A stretch of 37,149 bases of DNA from Actinomycetes bacterium (GCA_021826255.1 JAKBAZ010000002.1:1-37149); one strand, 5' to 3'. Positions 1-7,699 are shown, counted from the stretch's first letter. The notes: a model not told the origin generated them from the sequence alone. Numbers and translations are program-made.

Positions 1-349
1 ATCGTCGGTGTAGGGACGGTACGACGTGGGGGAGCAGGTAGGGCGCGAGCGTGGGGAACACCCCGAGTCGTAAGCTCCCCGCTTCGGGGTCCCTCGCCGC
101 TCGCGCGAGTTCGTGAATGCGCGTGGAGCCGGCGAGAACGTCGCGAGCCGCTTCCACGACTCGCTCACCCACCGCGGTCATGTGGATCGAACGGGGGGTG
201 CGCTCGACGAGTTCCACCCCGAGTTCCGTCTCCAACTTTTTGATCTGGGTCGACAAGGTCGGCTGGGAGACGAAGCAGGCGGCGGCGGCCTCACCGAAGT
301 GTCGATGGTCGGCCACCGCGACCAGGTACTCGAGGTCCCGGAGATTCAC
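1..349 (-). CDS. oxyR: OxyR-type LysR transcriptional regulator (partial, runs off the left edge)
   Basis: This is the N-terminal part (about 116 residues) of a LysR-family regulator resembling OxyR, the peroxide-sensing activator of peroxidase genes. Reading the minus strand from the GTG at 349 gives VNLRDLEYLVAVADHRHFGE, then a helix-turn-helix containing SQPTLSTQIKKLE. This is very close to E. coli OxyR (NIRDLEYLVALAEHRHF, SQPTLSGQIRKLE). The start of the effector domain (PTLAPYLLPHVVPSLH) also matches OxyR. The redox cysteines lie beyond the window, so peroxide sensing cannot be checked. The GTG overlaps the ahpF stop (GTGA, 349-346), so oxyR is the last gene of an ahpC-ahpF-oxyR operon and is probably translated by coupling. 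The family call is secure; the OxyR call rests on N-terminal similarity and context. Confidence 0.88.
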   Translation of the reverse strand, partial: MNLRDLEYLVAVADHRHFGEAAAACFVSQPTLSTQIKKLETELGVELVERTPRSIHMTAVGERVVEAARDVLAGSTRIHELARAARDPEAGSLRLGVFPTLAPYLLPHVVPSLHRR

Positions 350-1923
350 GACGCGACGCTCGGCGCCCTTTCGGAGTCGAGTCTGATGAGGTAGTCGAAG
401 GTGGCGAGAGCCGCGTCGGCTCCCGAGCCGAGGGCGACCACAATCTGCTTGTACGGCGCCGTGGTGCAGTCACCGGCGGCGAAGACCCCCTCGAGAGAGG
501 TCGCTCCCCGGTCGTCGACGACCACCTCGCCGCGAGCACTGAGTTCGAGGGTCCCGGTCAGCCAGTCGGTGTTGGGCACCAGGCCGATCTGGACGAAGAC
601 CCCCCTCGCCTCGACCCGGTGCTCGAGACCGCTTTGTCGGTCGAGGTACACCAGTCCATCCATCCGGTCCTGGCCCGTGATGCGAAGAGTCTGCGCCCCG
701 GTGACGACGCGGACGTTGTCGCGGCGCGCGAGTGCTCGCTGGAGAACGTCGTCCGCGCGAAGCTGAGTGTCGTATTCGAGGAGAGTGACCGAGGAGCACA
801 GTCCGGCGAGATCGAGGGCGGCCTCGACGCCGGAGTTGCCGCCGCCCACCACCACCACGTCGTGGCCCTTAAAGAGTGGTCCGTCGCAGTGGGGGCAGAA
901 GGTGACTCCCTTGTTGAGGAGTTCGGTCTCGCCGGGAACGTTGAGGGTCCGCCAGCGAGCTCCGCTCGCGACGATCACGGAGCGCGCCTTCAGACGAGCC
1001 CCGCTACGTAGGTCGAGGGTGAAGAACGAGTCGTCTCGCCCGAGTCGCAGTACTCTCTCGCGCTCAATGATGTCGACGTCGTACTCGCGCGCGTGGCGTT
1101 CGAGATCGCGGGCGAGTTGGGGGCCTTCGGTGTGGGGAACCGAGATGAGGTTCTCGATGGCCATGGTGTCGAGCACCTGACCGCCGATTCGCTCACCCAC
1201 CATGGCGGTGCGCACACCCTTTCGAGCGGTGTAGACGGCCGCGGAGACTCCGGCCGGGCCGGCCCCGACGACCACGACGTCGTAGGGCTCGCGTCCGTCG
1301 AGTTCGGCGGCGTGGGCCGTGGCAGCGTCGAGGTCGAGCCGTTCGACGATGTCCGCGAGTGAACTGCGCCCGGTGAGGAAGGGCTCTCCGTTGACAAAGA
1401 CACTGGGCACCGCGAGGACTCCGCGCCCGTCGGCCTCCTCACGAAAGCTGGCGCCGTCAATGGCCACGTGGCGAACGCGGGGATTGAGCACGGCCATCAG
1501 ATTGAGGGCCTGGACGACCTCGGGGCAGTTCTGGCAGGACTGGGAGAAGAAGGTCTCCACGACCAAATCATCGGTCAGCGTCTCCACCGCTCGAGCCAGG
1601 GACTCTTCCACCACGGGCGGGTGTCCTCCGACGTGCAAGACGGCGAGAATCAGTGAGGTGAACTCGTGACCGAGCGGGAGACCGGCGAAGCGAATTCGTG
1701 GTTCGTCGCCGGGTTGGGCGACTGCGAACGACGGAGTCCACTCGTCGGCGCGCTCGACGACCTCGATCCAGGAACTCGTCTCGGCGAGTTCGCTCACCAG
1801 TTCGCGCATCTGCGCCGACGTCGGTGAATCGTCGAGAGACACGACGAGGTGCACCGGCCGGGTGAGGCGCGTGAAGTGGTCTCGGAGTTGAGCCAGGATC
1901 GAGGCGTCGAGCACGGCGATCAA
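346..1923 (-). CDS. ahpF: Alkyl hydroperoxide reductase subunit F (NADH:peroxiredoxin reductase)
   Basis: AhpF is a cytoplasmic flavoenzyme that passes electrons from NADH to the peroxiredoxin AhpC. The 525 residues match E. coli AhpF (521) along the whole length. An N-terminal double-thioredoxin-fold domain carries SCQNCPE (C130, C133). The FAD site is VVVVGAGPAGVSAAVYTAR (about 217-235), the reductase dithiol is FCPHCDG (C343, C346), and the NAD site is VVVVGGGNSGVEAA (about 356-369). The C-terminal GVFAAGDCTTAPYKQIVVALG is the usual FAD-binding end. The start is a TTG overlapping the ahpC stop (TTGA, 1923-1920), consistent with coupling. A GTG three codons later is an alternative. All redox cysteines are present, so the enzyme should be functional. 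Confidence 0.96.
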   Translation of the reverse strand: MIAVLDASILAQLRDHFTRLTRPVHLVVSLDDSPTSAQMRELVSELAETSSWIEVVERADEWTPSFAVAQPGDEPRIRFAGLPLGHEFTSLILAVLHVGGHPPVVEESLARAVETLTDDLVVETFFSQSCQNCPEVVQALNLMAVLNPRVRHVAIDGASFREEADGRGVLAVPSVFVNGEPFLTGRSSLADIVERLDLDAATAHAAELDGREPYDVVVVGAGPAGVSAAVYTARKGVRTAMVGERIGGQVLDTMAIENLISVPHTEGPQLARDLERHAREYDVDIIERERVLRLGRDDSFFTLDLRSGARLKARSVIVASGARWRTLNVPGETELLNKGVTFCPHCDGPLFKGHDVVVVGGGNSGVEAALDLAGLCSSVTLLEYDTQLRADDVLQRALARRDNVRVVTGAQTLRITGQDRMDGLVYLDRQSGLEHRVEARGVFVQIGLVPNTDWLTGTLELSARGEVVVDDRGATSLEGVFAAGDCTTAPYKQIVVALGSGADAALATFDYLIRLDSERAPSVAS

Positions 1924-2483
1924 ATCTTTCCGACGAGGTCCAGCGACGGGGCGAGGGTGGTCTCACCCTCTTCCCACTTGGCGGGGCACACCTCGCCCGG
2001 GTGGCTCCGGACGTACTGGGCGGCGCGAATCTTGCGGACGAGTTCACTGGCGTTTCGACCAATACCCTCGGCGGTCATCTCCACGATCTGGATGACGCCA
2101 TCGGGGTCGACGAGGAAGGTCGCGCGGTCGGCCAGACCCTCGTCTTCGCGCAGGACGCCGAAGTTCCGAGAGATGGTCTGGGTGGGGTCACCGATCATGG
2201 GGTAGGTGATCTTGCGGATCGTGTCGGAGGTGTCGTGCCACGCCTTGTGGGTGAAGTGGGTGTCCGTAGAGACCGAGTAGACCTCGACGTCGAGGGAGCG
2301 CAGTTCGCCGTAGTAGTCCGCCAGGTCGCCGAGTTCGGTCGGGCAGACGAAGGTGAAGTCCGCCGGGTAGAAGAAGACGACCGACCAGTGGCCCTTCAGG
2401 TCCTGGTCACTGACCGGAACGAAGGCTCCGTTGTGGTACGCGGTCGCGGTAAAGGGCGCAATCTCGGTGTTGATGAGGGACAC
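1920..2483 (-). CDS. ahpC: Alkyl hydroperoxide reductase subunit C (2-Cys peroxiredoxin)
   Basis: AhpC reduces hydrogen peroxide, organic peroxides and peroxynitrite in the cytoplasm and is recycled by AhpF. From the GTG at 2483 the protein has 187 residues, as in E. coli, and begins MSLINTEIAPF like that protein. The peroxidatic cysteine is in DFTFVCPTE (C47) and the resolving cysteine in HPGEVCPAKW (C166). The end SLDLVGKI is also typical. The frame stays open upstream to 2549, but the N-terminal match and a ribosome site (ATAGGAG, 8 nt before the GTG) fix the shorter start. It resembles the proteobacterial/firmicute AhpC paired with AhpF, not the mycobacterial AhpC paired with AhpD. It is first gene of the operon with ahpF and oxyR. 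Confidence 0.96.
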   Translation of the reverse strand: MSLINTEIAPFTATAYHNGAFVPVSDQDLKGHWSVVFFYPADFTFVCPTELGDLADYYGELRSLDVEVYSVSTDTHFTHKAWHDTSDTIRKITYPMIGDPTQTISRNFGVLREDEGLADRATFLVDPDGVIQIVEMTAEGIGRNASELVRKIRAAQYVRSHPGEVCPAKWEEGETTLAPSLDLVGKI

Positions 2484-2493
2484 GAAGGCTCTC

Positions 2494-2515
2494 CTATCTC
2501 GTGGTTGTGAGATAG
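2494..2515 (-). promoter_or_regulatory. Perfect 7-bp inverted repeat directly upstream of ahpC
   Basis: CTATCTC (2494-2500), an 8-nt spacer, then GAGATAG (2509-2515). The repeat abuts the ahpC ribosome site. It could be an operator bound by OxyR or another regulator, or a hairpin in the 5' leader that masks the ribosome site. The half-sites CTAT/ATAG echo OxyR contacts, but the spacing is not the textbook OxyR array. Confidence 0.5.
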
Positions 2516-2630
2516 ATACTGTAAATGGAAAAGCAGCAAATTCATTCATATTGATGATGAAAATTCTCGATGGCCTCGATAGGGCGCATCAATGAATCCC
2601 AGGGCCGGCGCCGAGCGTGGTGGAGCCGCT

Positions 2631-2645
2631 TAAGTTGAGCGCATG
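2631..2645 (+). promoter_or_regulatory. Leaderless-type -10 element of the MoxR gene
   Basis: TAAGTT (2631-2636) lies 6 nt before the ATG at 2643. No ribosome site precedes this start, so transcription probably begins at the A of the ATG. Confidence 0.55.
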
Positions 2646-4055
2646 ACCAGTGTCACCCCCACTCCTCGCACACTCCGCCAACTTCGCGACTCGGGCTACG
2701 TGAGTCGTTCGGTACGAGAGGAGATGCGCAGCAATCTCGAGACTCGTCTCCGGGAGGGTCGTTCGCTCACCTCGGCGGTGCGCGGCTACGACGAGACCGT
2801 ACTGCCCCAACTCGAGACCGCCCTGCTCGCGGGCCACGACGTCATCTTGCTCGGTGAGCGGGGCCAGGCGAAGACCCGACTCATTCGAGCGCTCGTGGAC
2901 CTTCTTGACGAGTGGATTCCGGTCGTCGCGGGTTCGCCAGTTCGAGACGACCCTTGTCGACCTCTCTCGGCCTACGCCCACGACCTCATCGCTACCCACG
3001 GGGAGGACACCCCCATTGAGTGGATTCGCCGCGAGGAGCGCTTCGCCGAAAAGCTCGCGACCCCCGACACCTCTATGGCCGACCTCATTGGCGACATCGA
3101 CCCCATCAAGGTGGCCGGCGGACTGTACCTGGACGATCCTCGGGCCCTCTCCTTCGGTTTGGTGCCCAAGTCCCACCGGGGTATTTTCGCCATCAACGAG
3201 CTCCCCGACCTCGCTGAACGTATACAAGTGGGGCTGCTCAACGTTCTCGAGGAACGTGACGTGCAGATTCGTACCCACCTCGTGCGTCTTGAGGTGGACG
3301 TGGTCGTCGTGGCCACCGCCAACCCCGAGGACTACACCAACCGCGGTCGTCTCATCACTCCATTGAAAGACCGGTTCGGCTCGCAGATTCGTACCCACTA
3401 CCCCTTCGAGATTGAGACGGAGATCGCCATCATGCGTGACGAGGCTCACGCCGAGACCGCCGGCCTCGACCTCGTCGTGCCGTGGTTCATCGAGGACGTG
3501 ATCGCACGAACGTCGCACGTGGCTCGCCAAAGTCAGGCCGTGTCCCAGCGTTCCGGTGTGTCGGTCAGACTCTCCATCGCCAACTACGAGACAGTGGTGG
3601 CCTCGGCGACGCGACGGGCCCTTCGCCACGGTGAGTCGACGGTGGTTCCGCGGATCAGCGACCTCGGCGCGATGATCCAATCCACTCAAGGAAAAATCGA
3701 GTTCGACACGTTGGACGACGACGAGGCGGAGCGAGTGATTCCGGCCCTCATCGCCCTAGCGACACGTCAGAGTTTCGCCCAGCACGTGGTGCTCGAGCGA
3801 GCGGCCGACATCGTGGGTGAGTTCGACGGGGAGGTCGTGGTTCACGTCGGAGAGGATCTCCCGAGTAGTGACTACGCGAGAACACTCGACGCGATGCCGG
3901 CGTTACGCGAGGCCGCTGCGCGGGTGGCGAACTCGGAAGAACCAGGGGAGCTCGCCGCCGCCACGGAGTACGTTCTTGAGGGCCTCTTCGTTACGAAGCG
4001 ACTGGGTAAGGACACCTCGGGGCCGCTCGCCCAGTACCGAGCCCGGAGTCGCTAG
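2643..4055 (+). CDS. MoxR/magnesium-chelatase-like AAA+ ATPase
   Basis: This 470-residue AAA+ ATPase belongs to the group often annotated 'magnesium chelatase', like M. tuberculosis Rv0958 (similar length). MoxR-type ATPases act as chaperones that remodel or load cofactors into partner proteins together with a VWA-domain protein. Walker A is GERGQAKT (71-78). The Walker B region is GIFAINELPDL (about 180-190), with Asn where Asp is more usual; I recall this variant in Rv0958-like proteins. The sensor region is VVVATANPEDYTNRGRLITP, and DRFGSQIRTHYP follows. The next gene encodes the VWA partner and starts inside this gene's stop codon (TAG and GTG share base 4055), so the two are surely co-expressed. 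The substrate is unknown; nothing nearby suggests chlorophyll or cobalamin chelation. Confidence 0.9.
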   Translation: MTSVTPTPRTLRQLRDSGYVSRSVREEMRSNLETRLREGRSLTSAVRGYDETVLPQLETALLAGHDVILLGERGQAKTRLIRALVDLLDEWIPVVAGSPVRDDPCRPLSAYAHDLIATHGEDTPIEWIRREERFAEKLATPDTSMADLIGDIDPIKVAGGLYLDDPRALSFGLVPKSHRGIFAINELPDLAERIQVGLLNVLEERDVQIRTHLVRLEVDVVVVATANPEDYTNRGRLITPLKDRFGSQIRTHYPFEIETEIAIMRDEAHAETAGLDLVVPWFIEDVIARTSHVARQSQAVSQRSGVSVRLSIANYETVVASATRRALRHGESTVVPRISDLGAMIQSTQGKIEFDTLDDDEAERVIPALIALATRQSFAQHVVLERAADIVGEFDGEVVVHVGEDLPSSDYARTLDAMPALREAAARVANSEEPGELAAATEYVLEGLFVTKRLGKDTSGPLAQYRARSR

Positions 4056-6025
4056 TGCCGTCGTCGTATCGCCGGCGGCGCTCGGAGGACGATATCGACG
4101 AGGATCTCGACGAGATTCTCGCCCAACTCTCTGAGGAGGTCCTCGAGCACGGTGACGTCTCTCGGGCGCTCGAGGACCTAGTGCGAGCGGGATTTACCGG
4201 GGTGGACGGGGAACGAGTGGAGGGTCTCGACGATCTACTCGAGCGAGTGCGGGCTCGACGGCTGGACCTCGAGAACTCGTCGAACAGCGCTGACCCTCTC
4301 GAACGGTACTCCCAGTGGCTCGAGCACGTGGAGCGACTCGAAGCGGAGGAACTGGAGCGATCGGTGCGCGACGCTCCCGAAGGCTCCGACACCGACGCTC
4401 GACGGCGAGCCGAGTCGAAGAATCTCGAGCGGGCGCTGTGGGGGTCTCGTTTCGCCGAACGTTTCGAGAGTGCGCGCCACTACGAGTTCAGTTCTTCCGA
4501 AGCCGCCACGGAGTTCGACCAACTCTCGAATGAGCTCACCCACGACCTCTTGTCGACGTACTTCGAGGCGGCGAAGGACGCGCTCACGAATCCGGATCCG
4601 GCGGCGATGGCTCGACTGAGAGAGATGATGAACGAGCTGTCCGATCTCCTTGAGCGTCGCCGCCGGGGTGACGACGTCGAGAAGGAGAGCGAGGAGTTTC
4701 TCCGGCGTAACCAGGACTTCTTCCCGGGGGCTCAGTCCCTCGACGACGTGGTACGCCAATTGGCCGAGCGCGCCGCCGCCGCGGAGGCCATGTTTCGGAG
4801 TCTGCCCGCGGGACAACAAGACGAGTTGCGTCAGCTCATGGGTCAGATCACCGACGACGCCGACTTCGGGTGGTCTCTTCATCGGTTGATGTCCAACCTT
4901 CGACACGAAACACCCGAGATCGATTGGTCGAGTTCGAGTCGAGCGCCGGGTGGTTCCAGCCTGGGTGAGGCCGTGGACACGACTCAAGCCCTCGCCCAAC
5001 TGCGCGAAATCGAGTCCTTCCTCGCCCGATCCGGTGCGGCCCTCGCCCTCCCCGAAGTCGACGTGGAACAGATTCGTCGACACCTCGGCGACGACGCCGC
5101 TCGTCACGTCGAACGGCTTCGCCACACCCTCTCGGGTCTTCGTTCTAGGGGTCTCATGGAGTCCGCCCACGGTGAACCGATTCTCACCCCTCGAGCCCTC
5201 ACGCGGATTGGGCGTCGGGCCCTGCGGGACCTCTTCGCCGACGCTGCACGCGTCACACTCAACGGGGGCCACCACTCACTCGAGCGCGACGTGAGGGGGG
5301 AGCGCCAAGAGACCTCTCGGGCCTTCGAGTCGGGGGACCTCGCCCACCTGCACGTGGGCGACACGTTGAGAAATGCGCTGCGGCGAGAGGGTCCCGGGTT
5401 GCCGTTACGGGTTGCTCCCGACGACTTCGTGGTTCACGAGGTCGAGGGTGAGCGGCGTAACGCGACGGTTTTCGCGATCGACCTCTCGCGCTCCATGGCG
5501 CTTCGAGGAAACCTCGGTCCGGCGAAGAAGATGCTCGTGGCCATGGTGGAACTCATCCGTCAGCGCTACCCCCGCGACTTTCTCGCGGTGATTGGCTTCT
5601 CCGCGACGGCCTTCGAGTTGCGACCCGACGAGCTGGTCACTCTGAGCATTGACGACTCCTACGGAACGAACCTCCAGCACGCCCTCGCCCTCGGACGCCA
5701 CCTGATGCGCGACCAACGCGGTGTGCGTCAGATAGTGGTCGTGACCGACGGGGAACCGACCGCTCACCTCGACGCCGACGGGACCCCCTTCTTTTCCTGG
5801 CCCCCGGTGCGCGAGACTCTCGAGCGCACGATGGCCGAGGTCGTGCGTTGTACTCGCGCGGGCATCGTGATCAACACCTTCGCCCTCGATATCGAGCGCA
5901 GCCAGTTCCCGTTCGTCGAACAGATCGCCCAGGTCAACTCCGGGCGAACCTTCTACACCTCGATCGATGATCTCGGCGCGTACGTTCTCGACGACTTCGT
6001 CTCTCGTCGACGGCGCGCGTCTTAG
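4055..6025 (+). CDS. VWA-domain protein, partner of the MoxR-like ATPase
   Basis: The 656-residue protein has a long charged, largely helical N-terminal region and a C-terminal von Willebrand A domain from about residue 470. The MIDAS metal site is complete: DLSRSM (about 476-481, the DxSxS motif), a Thr in YGTN, and VTDGEP. VWA proteins of this type bind a client through the metal site while the MoxR ATPase powers remodelling. Size and order match M. tuberculosis Rv0959 next to Rv0958. The N-terminal half is rich in Glu, Asp and Arg (for example EDDIDEDLDEILAQLSEEV) with no membrane segment or signal peptide, so it is cytoplasmic. The start is the GTG at 4055, overlapping the upstream stop by one base. 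The client remains unknown. Confidence 0.87.
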   Translation: MPSSYRRRRSEDDIDEDLDEILAQLSEEVLEHGDVSRALEDLVRAGFTGVDGERVEGLDDLLERVRARRLDLENSSNSADPLERYSQWLEHVERLEAEELERSVRDAPEGSDTDARRRAESKNLERALWGSRFAERFESARHYEFSSSEAATEFDQLSNELTHDLLSTYFEAAKDALTNPDPAAMARLREMMNELSDLLERRRRGDDVEKESEEFLRRNQDFFPGAQSLDDVVRQLAERAAAAEAMFRSLPAGQQDELRQLMGQITDDADFGWSLHRLMSNLRHETPEIDWSSSSRAPGGSSLGEAVDTTQALAQLREIESFLARSGAALALPEVDVEQIRRHLGDDAARHVERLRHTLSGLRSRGLMESAHGEPILTPRALTRIGRRALRDLFADAARVTLNGGHHSLERDVRGERQETSRAFESGDLAHLHVGDTLRNALRREGPGLPLRVAPDDFVVHEVEGERRNATVFAIDLSRSMALRGNLGPAKKMLVAMVELIRQRYPRDFLAVIGFSATAFELRPDELVTLSIDDSYGTNLQHALALGRHLMRDQRGVRQIVVVTDGEPTAHLDADGTPFFSWPPVRETLERTMAEVVRCTRAGIVINTFALDIERSQFPFVEQIAQVNSGRTFYTSIDDLGAYVLDDFVSRRRRAS

Positions 6026-6062
6026 AAAGGATTTGCATTCTCCCGTCACGTCGGCCACAATG

Positions 6063-6080
6063 ACACCGGTGTAATTACAC
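6063..6080 (+). promoter_or_regulatory. Two overlapping perfect palindromes upstream of whiB
   Basis: ACACCGGTGT (6063-6072) and GTGTAATTACAC (6069-6080) share GTGT, giving three alternating half-sites ACAC-GTGT-ACAC. The AT-rich centre is conspicuous in GC-rich DNA and probably overlaps the whiB -10 region. GACAC, the WhiA recognition word known from Streptomyces, occurs at 6062-6066. This is likely an operator for a dimeric regulator; which one is unknown. Confidence 0.5.
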
Positions 6081-6115
6081 GGCTGATGGCAGCCAGAGAC
6101 CCCGGGGGAGACGGC

Positions 6116-6394
6116 GTGGACATCGTGGATCTGATGAGTGGCATGGAGGACCGGGGCTGGCAGGCTCGGGCGAACTGCATGGGAGTGGACCCCGACCTCT
6201 TCTTCCCTGAGCGGGGCGCCTCGACGCGCGAGGCGAAAGAGGTGTGTCGCGGGTGCGTAGTTCGCGAGGACTGCTTGGAGTACGCCCTCGATAACGGCGA
6301 GAAATTTGGTATCTGGGGTGGGATGAGTGAGCGTGAACGGCGTCGCTTGCGCCGAGCCCGAGCCATTGAGCGTCGGGCTCAAGCTGCGAGCTAA
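6116..6394 (+). CDS. WhiB-family iron-sulfur regulator, WhiB2-like
   Basis: WhiB proteins bind a 4Fe-4S cluster and the main sigma factor and regulate division, development or redox responses in actinobacteria. This 92-residue protein has the four cluster cysteines (C21, C44, C47, C53, in ANCMG, CRGC and EDC) and the GIWGG turn (65-69), followed by the basic tail SERERRRLRRAR. The stretch GASTREAKEV...CLEYAL..GEKFGIWGGMSERERRRL is closest to WhiB2/WhmD of mycobacteria and WhiB of Streptomyces, which are needed for septation. I chose the GTG at 6116 because GGGGGAG precedes it by 5 nt. An in-frame ATG at 6086 has no ribosome site. Overlapping palindromes sit 36-53 nt upstream. Confidence 0.9.
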   Translation: MDIVDLMSGMEDRGWQARANCMGVDPDLFFPERGASTREAKEVCRGCVVREDCLEYALDNGEKFGIWGGMSERERRRLRRARAIERRAQAAS

Positions 6395-6401
6395 GTCGAT
6401 T

Positions 6402-6416
6402 CCTCGAGACCCGAGG
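6402..6416. terminator. Short hairpin between convergent whiB and formimidoyltransferase genes
   Basis: CCTCG (6402-6406), a 5-nt loop, and CGAGG (6412-6416) lie in the 47-nt convergent gap. There is no T tract, so a role in termination is only a possibility. Confidence 0.25.
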
Positions 6417-6441
6417 CGTACGAGCCCTGGGTGACGCTGTA

Positions 6442-7251
6442 CTACGCGAGTCGGCCCTCAATGGTGGTCGACTCCGAGAATCCGAGTTGTTCCCAGCGTT
6501 CCTCGGGGAGAGTGTGGAGGACCGCCCGGGGGGCGAGTCCGACGAGTTCAGCTCGCTCAATGCGAGAGAGTCCGACGCGCTGGGCGACGGTGTCGTAGAC
6601 CTCGAGGGGGCTCGCCATCGTCCAGTCCACGATGTTGCACGACACCTGGGTGAACTCTCCGACGGCGAGTCCGAGAGTGCGAAGTCCCGGTCGGCGAAGG
6701 TCCCGGGCCACGCTGCGCGTGTCGGACAGGGAGACGTCGCGCAACCAGATATTCCACGCGAGAAGAACGTCCCGCGCACCGACCGCGGACGACCCCCAGC
6801 GCGGGTTCGGCGACGGAGGTCCCCACTCGGGCGCGAGACTTCGGAACGCCTCACGACGAAGGGTGGGCAGTTCTCTCTGGCCACTCGCCAGTGGGCCGTA
6901 GAGGAACACCGGGACCCCTCGTTCCCCGAGCCATCGCGCGACTCGGTCCCTCTCCTCGATCGCGCGAGGGGCCTGTGAGGGCTCCAGGGCGACGAAGGGA
7001 ACGACGTCGAGAACCCCGAGACGGGGGTGAACTCCGTGGTGGCGAGTCAGGTCGACGAGTTCGAGGGTCGCGAGTGCGAGGGCGTGAACGTCCCGTCGAA
7101 GTTCATCGACGTGGTGGATGAGCGTGAAGACGCTGCGATGGTGGTGGGGGTCAGAGTGGCGATCTCTCAACGACTCGCCGGCCGCCACGTCGAGGGCGCG
7201 AAGAACCTCGGAGTCGCGTCCCTCGGAGATATTGATCACGCACTCGAGCAC
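6442..7251 (-). CDS. Glutamate formimidoyltransferase-like protein (FTCD N-terminal type)
   Basis: This 269-residue protein matches the formiminotransferase half of FTCD, which moves the formimino group of N-formimino-glutamate to tetrahydrofolate in histidine breakdown. The N-terminus LECVINISEGRD matches the family's ECVPNFSEGRN. GVHPRLGVLDVVPFVAL holds the His (H75) equivalent to the catalytic His82 of the mammalian enzyme. LLAWNIWL and GEFTQVSCNIVDW correspond to later conserved blocks. It lacks the cyclodeaminase domain and is a little short for the roughly 300-residue domain. No hut genes are nearby, so the pathway assignment is inferred from the family alone. The GTG start is supported by a leaderless-type TAGTGT 6 nt upstream. 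Confidence 0.8.
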   Translation of the reverse strand: MLECVINISEGRDSEVLRALDVAAGESLRDRHSDPHHHRSVFTLIHHVDELRRDVHALALATLELVDLTRHHGVHPRLGVLDVVPFVALEPSQAPRAIEERDRVARWLGERGVPVFLYGPLASGQRELPTLRREAFRSLAPEWGPPSPNPRWGSSAVGARDVLLAWNIWLRDVSLSDTRSVARDLRRPGLRTLGLAVGEFTQVSCNIVDWTMASPLEVYDTVAQRVGLSRIERAELVGLAPRAVLHTLPEERWEQLGFSESTTIEGRLA

Positions 7252-7263
7252 GGGCTCACACTA
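7249..7263 (-). promoter_or_regulatory. Leaderless-type -10 element of the formimidoyltransferase gene
   Basis: On the minus strand TAGTGT (7263-7258) is followed by 6 nt and the GTG at 7251. No ribosome site is present. Confidence 0.5.
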
Positions 7264-7323
7264 GGGGGGGTTCTGTCGGGTTGTCGTCGGACCATCTGGT
7301 GCGACCCCCACCTTTCAGGCGAT

Positions 7324-7360
7324 TCGAAGGACGAGAGTCTGGGCCGGGAGGTTCCTTCGA
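7324..7360. repeat. Perfect 8-bp inverted repeat with 21-nt spacer
   Basis: TCGAAGGA (7324-7331) and TCCTTCGA (7353-7359/60) are exact reverse complements. The repeat lies between two divergent genes and just upstream of the likely -10 (TAGACT, 7382-7387) of the 92-residue protein gene, so it may be an operator with half-sites two helical turns or more apart. Confidence 0.4.
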
Positions 7361-7381
7361 CGACCCGCGGGGGGTGGGGTC

Positions 7382-7413
7382 TAGACTTACCACTCAATCC
7401 CCGTCCCTGGAGG
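7382..7413 (+). promoter_or_regulatory. Likely -10 box and ribosome site of the 92-residue protein gene
   Basis: TAGACT (7382-7387) would place the transcript start near 7394. GGAGG (7409-7413) sits 7 nt before the GTG at 7421. This gene therefore has a conventional short leader, unlike many neighbours. Confidence 0.45.
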
Positions 7414-7420
7414 AAAGTTC

Positions 7421-7699
7421 GTGAGCCACATTCCTAGCGCTGAGACGACCGTCGTCACCGACCCCGTGGGTCACGTCCAAGTCGTCTACCTCGGTCCGGT
7501 CGCGCCTCACTGGGAGTGTCGGATGGTGTTCGGGGACGAAGAGCAGATTCAGGGGTTCGTCGACCGTATCGACGCTCGCCTGCGATTTCTCCCCCCCCAC
7601 GATCCCCAGTTTCGTCGTAATCGCGAGCGGGTGAACCGGGACGCCGAGCGAGAGAATCTCCTCGTGGAGTGGAACCTGGGCTACGAAGAAGAGGCCTAG
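7421..7699 (+). CDS. Hypothetical protein, 92 residues
   Basis: I do not recognise this family. The protein is small, acidic and soluble, with no signal peptide or membrane segment. It begins with VTDPVGHVQVVYLGPVAPHWE, which looks like two beta strands. A central FGDEEQIQGFVDRIDARLRFL is likely helical, and the C-terminus is charged (RRNRERVNRDAERENLLVEW). It is probably real: it has a clear promoter and GGAGG site, fills its gap, and reading frames on the other strand there look like shadows. It runs divergently from the formimidoyltransferase gene and towards the Zincin_2 gene. Confidence 0.65.
   Translation: MSHIPSAETTVVTDPVGHVQVVYLGPVAPHWECRMVFGDEEQIQGFVDRIDARLRFLPPHDPQFRRNRERVNRDAERENLLVEWNLGYEEEA

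Noticed and set aside
2589..3689. Long open frame (366 codons) antisense to the MoxR gene
   Set aside because: The opposite strand encodes a full AAA+ protein with intact motifs. The antisense product is low-complexity His/Gly/Val-rich and matches no family; it is a by-product of codon bias.
6086..6115. ATG at 6086 as the whiB start
   Set aside because: No ribosome site and no TANNNT at the leaderless distance; the GTG at 6116 has GGGGGAG at a good distance.
5405..6382. Open frame of 325 codons on the minus strand across the VWA end and whiB
   Set aside because: It runs against two well-supported genes and crosses the whiB promoter palindromes.
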